NCBI GenBank assembly: GCA_965183855.1
Contig: CBCYMI010000020.1
Span: 1 to 9,378 of the forward strand
Direction of reading: 5' to 3'
DNA length: 9,378 nt
DNA from: CBCYMI01 sp965183855
GTDB taxonomy: Bacteria; Pseudomonadota; Alphaproteobacteria; Caulobacterales; Maricaulaceae
The position numbers were made by a program, and so were the translations under genes. Of this stretch, positions 1 to 5,194 are shown one piece after another. Under the pieces are notes generated by a model that worked only from the letters and a program-made list of their open reading frames with translations, did not search any database and was not told the DNA's origin. The number at the start of each line of letters is the position of its first letter. Within the stretch, counting starts at the first letter, position 1.

Positions 1-1804
1 TTTTAATTAATCGATTGGTTTGAGCTAAAACTTCTTTGGATTTCATAATAGAAACCGAAGGAAGCATTGTTGGCATATAAAGCAATTCTCCTTCATATAA
101 ATCAGGCATAAATTCAGAACCTGTATTTTTAAACGGAAAAATTACACTTAAACCAAACAATAAACTAATAAGAAGAACTACCCATTTTATTTTTAAAGCA
201 AGCTTTAAAATAGGTTGATAAAGAGCTGTAAACAAGCGATTAATTGGATTTTCTTCTTCTCGTCGTATTTTTCCTCGGATTAACCATAACATTAAAACAG
301 GAATAAACGTGATTGATAATAAAGAAGCTGCTGCCATCGCATATGTTTTTGTATATGCCAATGGAGCAAATAGTCGAAAAGACTGACCTGTTAAGGCAAA
401 AATAGGTAAAAATGAAACTGTAATAATCAATAAAGAAAAAAACAAGCCAGGGCCGACCTCTTTAGCTGACCGTAATAAAACCAATTCTTTTTCTTTTTTA
501 CTTGCCTGTTTTGGCATTTCAGATAAGTTACGATGTGCATTTTCAATCATCACAATCGAGGCATCAACCATTGCACCAATTGCAATTGCAATTCCACCTA
601 ATGACATTATATTTGCAGAAATACCCTGCCATTCCATAATCACAAAAGCAGCCAAAATACCAAGAGGCAGGGTGATAATAGCAATAAAAGCAGAACGAAT
701 ATGAAGTAAAAAAATCAAGCAAATTAAGGCAACAACAATCCCTTCTTCAAAAAGTTTGTGTTTAAGATAGGAAACCGCTTCCATGATTAAAGGAGAACGA
801 TCATAAACGGGTATAATTTCTACCCCTTCTGGTAATCCTTTTTGAATCTTTTTTAATTTTTCCTTAATATTTTTAATCACATTAAGTGCATTTTTACCTG
901 TACGCATGATAATAATGCCAGAAACAGTTTCTCCTTCTCCATTTAATTCTACAACTCCTCTGCGTAATTCAGGACCTTCAATAATTCGTGCAAAATCAGA
1001 AAGTAAAACAGGGGTTCCATTTTTGGCAAATACAACAATTTTTTTTAAAGATTCAAGGTCTGTAATATAGCCATAAGAACGGATCATAAACTCCATTTCA
1101 CCTTGCTCAATTACCCGTCCTCCAACTTCTTGGCTAGATGCTTTAACGGCTTCTAAAATACGATGTAATGGAATGTCATAAATTCGCAAACGATTTGGAT
1201 CAATCAGAATTTGATATTCTTTTACAAATCCACCTACTGAAGCAATTTCGGCAACACCATCAATACTTGCCAGTTCAAACTTTAAAAACCAATCTTGTAA
1301 ACTTCGCAAATAGGCTAAATCATATTTCCCTGTTTTATCAATTAAGGCATATTGATAAATCCAGCCAACACCTGTTGCATCTGGTCCCATTTGAGAAACA
1401 GAGCCTTTTGGTAAACTTCCCTGTATTTTTAATAATGCCTCATTAACACGATTTCGTGCCCAATATTGATCCGTATGGTCTTCGAAAATAATATAAACAA
1501 AAGAAGCTCCAAACATGGAATAGCCTCTAATATTTTTAGTTTTTGGTAAGCCAAGCATGGTTGTCGAAAGCGGATAGGTAATAAGATCTTCTACAATTTG
1601 AGGCGATTGACCTGGAAAATCTGTTCTAATAATTACTTGTGTATCTGATAAATCTGGTATCGCATCTAAAGGTATTTTTTTAATCGCTAAAATGCCTGCA
1701 GTCAATATGACAAACATGCCAATAACGACCAATAAACGGTTATGAACTGACCATTCCATAATTTTCGCTGTAAAAGAAAGCTCTGGATCTTTAGGGGTGT
1801 TCAT
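1..1804 (-). CDS. cusA: CusA-type Cu(I)/Ag(I) RND efflux pump, N-terminal 601 residues (3' end outside window)
   Basis: Inner-membrane, proton-driven pump subunit of the heavy-metal-efflux RND family, expected to move Cu(I)/Ag(I) from periplasm or cytoplasm into the CusC channel. The frame starts at ATG 1804-1802, overlapping the cusB stop as ATGA, behind a G-rich stretch (1810-1816, AGGGGGG on the minus strand) that can act as ribosome binding site. It runs off the left edge; family members are about 1040 residues, so roughly 40% is missing. Seen: TM1 near residues 20-40, followed by PLDAIPDLSDTQVII; GPDATGVGWIYQYAL and SLQDWFLKFEL in the porter domain; the TM4 signature SLGGIAIAIGAMVDASIVM with Asp414 and Glu421, matching Asp405/Glu412 of E. 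coli CusA as I recall it; and GELLYMPTMLP, whose Met577 aligns with the substrate-binding Met573. This favours the monovalent-metal class over CzcA-type divalent pumps. Family certain, substrate very likely. Confidence 0.95.
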   Translation of the reverse strand, partial: MNTPKDPELSFTAKIMEWSVHNRLLVVIGMFVILTAGILAIKKIPLDAIPDLSDTQVIIRTDFPGQSPQIVEDLITYPLSTTMLGLPKTKNIRGYSMFGASFVYIIFEDHTDQYWARNRVNEALLKIQGSLPKGSVSQMGPDATGVGWIYQYALIDKTGKYDLAYLRSLQDWFLKFELASIDGVAEIASVGGFVKEYQILIDPNRLRIYDIPLHRILEAVKASSQEVGGRVIEQGEMEFMIRSYGYITDLESLKKIVVFAKNGTPVLLSDFARIIEGPELRRGVVELNGEGETVSGIIIMRTGKNALNVIKNIKEKLKKIQKGLPEGVEIIPVYDRSPLIMEAVSYLKHKLFEEGIVVALICLIFLLHIRSAFIAIITLPLGILAAFVIMEWQGISANIMSLGGIAIAIGAMVDASIVMIENAHRNLSEMPKQASKKEKELVLLRSAKEVGPGLFFSLLIITVSFLPIFALTGQSFRLFAPLAYTKTYAMAAASLLSITFIPVLMLWLIRGKIRREEENPINRLFTALYQPILKLALKIKWVVLLISLLFGLSVIFPFKNTGSEFMPDLYEGELLYMPTMLPSVSIMKSKEVLAQTNRLIK

Positions 1805-2907
1805 GATTTCCCCCCTACGGCTTTTGAAGTGCCCATTTTACGAAAAGTTTCACGCAAACTACTCTCAGAATCAATTAAAAATTGACCCGAAACAACAATA
1901 TTTTCTCCTTCCCTAAGACCATGTAATATTTCTGTACGACCTTGTGATCGAATGCCTATATGGATTTTTTTTGGTTGAAATCTACCTTTTCCCAAAGCAA
2001 TAATCGCATAATCGCCTCCTGAGCTTCTTAAGATTGCTTCTGAAGGAATACTTAATCGTTCCTGAAGATCTGTTTCAAATAGAATATCTGCATAAGCACC
2101 AGGCTTAAAAATCCCTTCTTTATTTTCTAAAATCAAACGAATGCTTGCCGTTCTAGTTTTAGAATTTAAAACAGGATAGATATAATCAATACGGGCATTT
2201 AGGTGAACGCCAAGATTTGGAAAGCTAATGAATGCCTGGCTTTCCTTGTTCAAAAAACCAATATCTTTCTCAGCAATACTTGCTTCAATCCATACACTTG
2301 AATAATCTGTTATTTTGGCAATTTCCATTCCAGGTTTGACATAGCTCCCTTCTTTTACCATCAGAGCGCTAAGCACCCCTGGATGCTTTGCATAAAACGG
2401 AAATTGTGTTCGCCTTTTTCGACCAGGTCGTATTTGATGAATTACAGATTGCTCAACGCCCAGAGAATAAAGCCGCATCGCACTTGCCTGAATGCGTCCT
2501 GAAATCCCACTTGCCAAAGAAGAAAGATAATCTCCTTGAGCAGCAATAAGATCAGGACTAAAAAGTGTAAATAATACATCTCCTTTTTTAATTTCATCAC
2601 CAATAGCTTTAAATTTGAGGGTTTTAATCCATCCAGAAACACGTGCTGAAATACTATAAACATTACGCTCATTCTCTGTTACCAAACCATAACTTCTAAC
2701 ATTTTTACCAAATAGCTGTTTTTTTACTTTTTCAGTACGAACTCCCATATTTTGAATAGTTTCTGGAGAAATAATTATTATTTCACGATCATTTTTAACT
2801 TGTTTTTCACGAGCTTTATTATCTGCGAAAGATAAATCTAATACAATCAACATCAAGCTGAAAATTATCATTTTATAAAAATGAATATGGAACAATTTAA
2901 TACACAT
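1801..2907 (-). CDS. cusB: CusB-type periplasmic adaptor (membrane fusion protein) of the Cu/Ag efflux system
   Basis: Periplasmic adaptor that joins CusA to CusC and, in E. coli, binds Cu(I)/Ag(I) itself. 368 residues. The start at 2907 is supported by AAGGAG (2922-2917) nine bases upstream; Met13 is a weaker alternative that would give a shorter signal peptide. Residues 13-28 form a hydrophobic export signal ending near SFA. Lipoyl halves lie at about 86-118 (ARVSGWIKTLKFKAIGDEI) and 172-202, separated by a short helical hairpin (about 120-165). A beta-barrel (about 203-285) and membrane-proximal domain follow, with the family-typical SGQFLIDSES at 340-349. The mature N terminus between the signal and the first barrel strand is very short and carries neither the methionine cluster of E. 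coli CusB nor a Cys-containing heavy-metal-binding domain. It overlaps cusC by 11 bp and cusA by 4 bp, so expression should be coupled. Confidence 0.92.
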   Translation of the reverse strand: MCIKLFHIHFYKMIIFSLMLIVLDLSFADNKAREKQVKNDREIIIISPETIQNMGVRTEKVKKQLFGKNVRSYGLVTENERNVYSISARVSGWIKTLKFKAIGDEIKKGDVLFTLFSPDLIAAQGDYLSSLASGISGRIQASAMRLYSLGVEQSVIHQIRPGRKRRTQFPFYAKHPGVLSALMVKEGSYVKPGMEIAKITDYSSVWIEASIAEKDIGFLNKESQAFISFPNLGVHLNARIDYIYPVLNSKTRTASIRLILENKEGIFKPGAYADILFETDLQERLSIPSEAILRSSGGDYAIIALGKGRFQPKKIHIGIRSQGRTEILHGLREGENIVVSGQFLIDSESSLRETFRKMGTSKAVGGKS

Positions 2908-4120
2908 AATTATTTTCTCCTTTTATATGACTGTTTAATTCTGTACGAAGTGTTATATAGCGCGTTTCTTGTCTTACTAATTCCATCATAATGTTTATTA
3001 GATTAATTTCAGCATTTAAAACGAGAGTTTGCGAGCCTTTTCCTGATTCATATTCACGACTTACAGAATCAATAAGCCTGTTCATCGCAGATTTTTTTTG
3101 CTTAAATAATTGAATGTTTTGATACGCAATATCTCGCTCTGTCTGTAAGGATTTTAGATTTTTTATCCATTTACGCTTCATATCTTCATGAGCAAATTCT
3201 ATAGATTTTTTTTGAGATTTTGCAGCACTTAATTTTGGTTTTTGGCTCTGTTGATACCATAATGGGATAGAAATACTTGCTTGAATTGAAATCCAATCTC
3301 CTCCATCAAAATGCCTGCCAGATTCACGTTGTTTATAGAGCATTTTTATACCATAATTTGGCTTATAGGCATGATGTGCAATTTCTAAATCTTTTTCAGA
3401 AACTCTAATTTCTTCTCTGGTAATTAATACAGGATAGATCTCATTTATATTACCATTCCAGTCTAGAAATTTAATATTTTGAATTTCAAGATCTGGAACC
3501 TCTCCAATTAACCAGATTAATTCCTGTTCACTATGGGTTTTTTCTGTTTTAAGATCATTTAAATGTTGTTTTATTTCCGCATGTTCAAAATCTATCTCAG
3601 AAAAACGAGCATACACCCCAGCTCCTGATTCCAATTGAGATTGAATGTTTTTTTCTAACGCATCGTATAACGCACTTTGTTTTTTTAAAAGAATTTCTTG
3701 TTGTTTAATCTTATGTAATGTTGCAATTTCTTTTATTAATAAGGCTTTTAATCTTTGTTTAAGGTAATCAGCTATTAATATTTGACGTTTTGAAAGAGCT
3801 AATTGTTTTTTTGATTTTGCACGACGTAATGAAATATTTGGAATCTCTTGTTTAAATCCGAATGTTTTTGAACTTGGTAAATAACGGTTAAATGAAAAAT
3901 CTCGAACAGGAAGATTATCTAACCCGATTATAATTTGTAGATCAGGCAATGCCTTTTCACTTATTGCCTGTTGTTTAAATTGAAAAGCCCGTTCCATAAT
4001 TTGTTGGTATTGTGGATGCGTTTCAAGTCTTGAAACATATTCTTCAAAAGACGCTGAATATAGATTTATATGTGAAGAACCAAATAAAAACAGAATCATG
4101 AATCCTATTTTTTTGATCAT
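2897..4120 (-). CDS. cusC: CusC/CzcC-type outer-membrane efflux channel (TolC family)
   Basis: Outer-membrane factor forming the exit duct of the tripartite metal pump. 407 residues, somewhat shorter than E. coli CusC (about 457). The start at 4120 has a strong AGGAGG (4131-4126) five bases upstream. Residues 1-23 are a signal peptide (MIKK, then a hydrophobic core, ending near LYSA). Unlike E. coli CusC there is no lipobox cysteine, so the protein is probably not lipidated. The rest shows the two-fold outer-membrane-efflux pattern: long amphipathic helices (about 105-165 and 290-345), a GAGVYARFSEIDFEHAEI segment after the first hairpin and the parallel SGKGSQTLVLNAEINLINI near 362-380, with strand segments near 60-95 and 248-290. 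Family assignment is by architecture and by its position directly before cusB and cusA; no metal site is expected. First gene of the overlapping cusCBA operon. Confidence 0.88.
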   Translation of the reverse strand: MIKKIGFMILFLFGSSHINLYSASFEEYVSRLETHPQYQQIMERAFQFKQQAISEKALPDLQIIIGLDNLPVRDFSFNRYLPSSKTFGFKQEIPNISLRRAKSKKQLALSKRQILIADYLKQRLKALLIKEIATLHKIKQQEILLKKQSALYDALEKNIQSQLESGAGVYARFSEIDFEHAEIKQHLNDLKTEKTHSEQELIWLIGEVPDLEIQNIKFLDWNGNINEIYPVLITREEIRVSEKDLEIAHHAYKPNYGIKMLYKQRESGRHFDGGDWISIQASISIPLWYQQSQKPKLSAAKSQKKSIEFAHEDMKRKWIKNLKSLQTERDIAYQNIQLFKQKKSAMNRLIDSVSREYESGKGSQTLVLNAEINLINIMMELVRQETRYITLRTELNSHIKGENNYVY

Positions 4121-4125
4121 ATTTT

Positions 4126-4213
4126 CCTCCTGAAATAATAGATTATACTGATCTTAAAATAGATCAGAATTTAAATATTATAATTAAAATCAGGAGTTTT
4201 TTTTGGAGGAGGG
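4126..4213 (-). promoter_or_regulatory. cusC leader with Shine-Dalgarno and two upstream complementary (anti-SD) segments
   Basis: The cusC ribosome binding site AGGAGG is at 4131-4126. Upstream on the same strand are CUCCUGA (4196-4190), which pairs perfectly over 7 bases with UCAGGAG (4133-4127), and CCCUCCUCC (4213-4205), whose CCUCCU pairs over 6 bases with AGGAGG. In a transcript that begins upstream of 4213, either segment could mask the cusC start site. The pairing is seen in the sequence; a regulatory role is inference. Confidence 0.35.
4142..4167 (-). promoter_or_regulatory. Candidate cusC promoter/operator: perfect dyad next to a TATAAT box
   Basis: A perfect 7-bp inverted repeat (CTGATCT at 4148-4154 and AGATCAG at 4161-4167, 6-base spacer) abuts TATAAT on the minus strand (4147-4142), 21 bases before the cusC ATG. 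A second TATAAT lies at 4182-4177. No good -35 box is visible for either, which would fit a promoter needing an activator. The dyad does not resemble the CueR-type ACCTTCC operator. Confidence 0.35.
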
Positions 4214-4220
4214 TTAATGG

Positions 4221-4239
4221 TATACTGAATTAAAGTATA
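4221..4239. repeat. Inverted repeat TATACT-N7-AGTATA in the cusC leader
   Basis: Perfect 6-bp arms (4221-4226 and 4234-4239) around a 7-base spacer, between the small Cys-rich gene and the anti-SD segments. It could be a weak hairpin in the leader RNA or an operator half-site pair. In DNA this AT-rich, chance occurrence is quite possible. Confidence 0.3.
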
Positions 4240-4285
4240 AAAATATTTCTGATATTTTGTATGAAAAATGGAATTTGTTTTTAGA

Positions 4286-4309
4286 ATATCTTTCTTTAAA
4301 GAAGGATAT
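4286..4309. repeat. 24-bp near-perfect palindrome after the Cys-rich gene
   Basis: The stretch 4286-4309 reads as its own reverse complement in 11 of 12 pairs; the only exception is 4291/4304, a G-U pair in one RNA sense. The core TTCTTTAAAGAA (4292-4303) is perfect. It begins 21 bases after the stop of the small Cys-rich gene on the minus strand. It has no U-tract and little GC, so it is a poor terminator; a protein-binding operator or a stem in the cus leader RNA fits better. Confidence 0.45.
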
Positions 4310-4329
4310 AATAAAGCCTGTAATGGTAA

Positions 4330-4605
4330 TTAACAATGATAACAATAACATTCCAGACAGGTTTTATCTTTTATATTTTTATGATATTGTTCTATTTTAT
4401 TCGTTTTTTTTACTTCATTAGATTCTGGTGAATGACAAGAAGATTCCAGTGAATGACAAGAGGAGATGCTTTTTTTTAATGCTGTCTGCTCTGTCTTCAA
4501 GCCAAGCCTCTCTGCACACTGACCTGCAAAAGCATAAGCCATCATCATACAGCTTAAAAAAACAAATAATAAAGCATAATAGCCTATGTTTTTCAGAATA
4601 AACAT
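4330..4605 (-). CDS. Small exported Cys/His-rich protein upstream of cusCBA, unknown family
   Basis: 91 residues. Residues 1-27 form a clear signal peptide (hydrophobic core about 7-26, A-x-A cleavage motif at 25-27). The mature part of about 64 residues has seven cysteines (30, 50, 57, 83, 86, 88, 91) and four histidines (51, 58, 75, 90). They sit in a duplicated SSCHS motif (48-52 and 55-59) and a terminal CLECYCYHC cluster that ends exactly at the stop. This is what a thiol-based soft-metal site would look like. No other gene lies between it and cusC, and the strand is the same. Two inferred roles compete: a periplasmic Cu(I) chaperone replacing CusF, or a copper-sensing leader peptide controlling cusC. 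I see no proper ribosome binding site (ATCTAAAAT precedes the ATG), so translation may be weak or regulated. I cannot assign it to a named family. Confidence 0.7.
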   Translation of the reverse strand: MFILKNIGYYALLFVFLSCMMMAYAFAGQCAERLGLKTEQTALKKSISSCHSLESSCHSPESNEVKKTNKIEQYHKNIKDKTCLECYCYHC

Positions 4606-4620
4606 ATTTTAGATATAACA

Positions 4621-4661
4621 TAATCTATTTAAAAATCCAGTTTTTATTTTTAAATAGATTA
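4621..4661. repeat. Perfect 16-bp inverted repeat upstream of the Cys-rich gene
   Basis: Arms 4621-4636 and 4646-4661 are exact reverse complements with a 9-base spacer (CCAGTTTTT on the plus strand). The arm nearest the gene ends 16 bases before its ATG at 4605, so the element would be in its 5' untranslated region or promoter. The stem is almost entirely A-T, so it is not a normal terminator. Operator, leader hairpin or remnant of a small mobile element are all possible. Confidence 0.6.
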
Positions 4662-4694
4662 AAAAATCATATTCTATATAAAAACCATTGGTAT

Positions 4695-4736
4695 AAGGGT
4701 TGATTGGAAGAGAATTGCTTTGAATTCCAAACCCTT
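4695..4736. repeat. Bulged inverted repeat, 12 paired bases
   Basis: AAGGGT (4695-4700) plus TTGGAA (4704-4709) pair with TTCCAA (4725-4730) plus ACCCTT (4731-4736), leaving a 3-base bulge (4701-4703). The inside can alternatively form GAATT/AATTC (4712-4716, 4723-4727) with a 6-base loop. It may be a structured leader of the Cys-rich gene. I tested it as a tRNA remnant and it does not fit. Confidence 0.3.
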
Positions 4737-4752
4737 TCTAGTCAAATCAATC

Positions 4753-4765
4753 TAAAATAGATTTA
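4753..4765. repeat. Direct repeat TAAAATAGATTTA, left copy
   Basis: Identical 13-bp copy at 5091-5103. The two bracket the doubtful plus-strand reading frame, and could be a footprint of an old insertion or two sites for one DNA-binding protein. The first ten bases occur a third time at 4155-4164, inside the cusC dyad. Confidence 0.4.
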
Positions 4766-4806
4766 AATAAACACTTTTAAAACAATAAAAGCCAATCCAT
4801 TTTCTT

Positions 4807-5093
4807 ATGTCTTTTTTTGTACGTTATGCCAATCTTGCTCAAGCAAAAAAGCATGGAAAAATTAAAAGCATTCCCGTTTATTTTAAACCTAGACAATATG
4901 GTGTTGCAAAAGGAGGTGGTAGTTTTAAAACAAGAATAAAATTAATTCAGCAGCGTCCCTTTCACTATATTATAAGCCTGTCTTCCAAAATAAAGAAACA
5001 TTAGGTGATCTTTAAAACCAAGATCAAACCATAAATGAATTTCGTTATATTGCTGGTTTTTTTAAAAATTATCCTTATAAGATTTCTATATAA
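4807..5093 (+). pseudogene. Possible decayed gene fragment, unknown family
   Basis: ATG 4807 opens a 65-codon frame (to 5004) with a protein-like, basic sequence (for example KSIPVYFKPRQYGVAKGGG) but no ribosome binding site. A second protein-like piece in another frame, 5016-5093, reads NQDQTINEFRYIAGFFKNY and stops at 5093. Two such pieces in different frames on one strand suggest remains of a frameshifted gene; chance is a real alternative in DNA this AT-rich. I recognise no family. It is the only plus-strand coding candidate here and lies between the 13-bp direct repeats. Confidence 0.25.
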
Positions 5094-5103
5094 AATAGAT
5101 TTA
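5091..5103. repeat. Direct repeat TAAAATAGATTTA, right copy
   Basis: Second exact copy of the 13-bp repeat at 4753-4765, lying just before the U-rich tail of the terminator. Confidence 0.4.
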
Positions 5104-5104
5104 T

Positions 5105-5147
5105 TTTAAATATAAAAATCCCCTAACGCTTTTGCGTTAGAGGATTT
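5105..5147 (-). terminator. Rho-independent terminator of the large repeat-protein gene
   Basis: Arms 5116-5129 and 5134-5147 form a 14-pair stem around a 4-base loop; CTAACGC/GCGTTAG is the core. The single non-Watson-Crick pair (5122/5141) is a G-U wobble when read as minus-strand RNA. A U-rich run (UUUUUAUAUUU) follows on that strand, and the stem starts 48 bases after the TAG stop at 5197-5195. On the plus strand TTTCTTTT follows the stem, so weak bidirectional action is possible. Confidence 0.85.
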
Positions 5148-5194
5148 CTTTTAGAATTATCTTAAGAAATATTAGAGGGTAATAATTGGCGAGC

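Larger units (their letters stand above)
4606..5194. other. 589-base stretch without a convincing gene
   Basis: Between the repeat-protein gene and the Cys-rich gene. It contains, from right to left, the terminator of the large gene, a possibly decayed plus-strand reading frame between 13-bp direct repeats, two inverted repeats and, presumably, the promoter of the Cys-rich gene. A TTGACT box is present on the minus strand at 4745-4740, but no matching -10 box sits at normal spacing, so I do not call a promoter. Confidence 0.6.

Noticed and set aside
1168..1446. 92-residue plus-strand frame
   Set aside because: Antisense to well-conserved cusA porter-domain codons.
4205..4226. Plus-strand GGAGGAGGG followed by an ATG as a gene start
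   Set aside because: The frame from ATG 4217 reads ATG GTA TAC TGA and ends after three codons; the purine run is better explained as the complement of an anti-SD segment.
4418..4621. Alternative 67-residue frame overlapping the Cys-rich gene
   Set aside because: It starts at the edge of the inverted repeat and lacks the clear signal peptide and patterned cysteines of the 4605-4330 frame; most likely a shadow.
4621..4661. Rho-independent terminator
   Set aside because: The stem is nearly all A-T, and the element lies upstream of the small gene, not after a gene end.
4695..4764. tRNA gene or tRNA remnant
   Set aside because: There is no 7-base anticodon loop with U33, no GGTTCGA-type T arm and no acceptor stem pairing; only generic hairpins.
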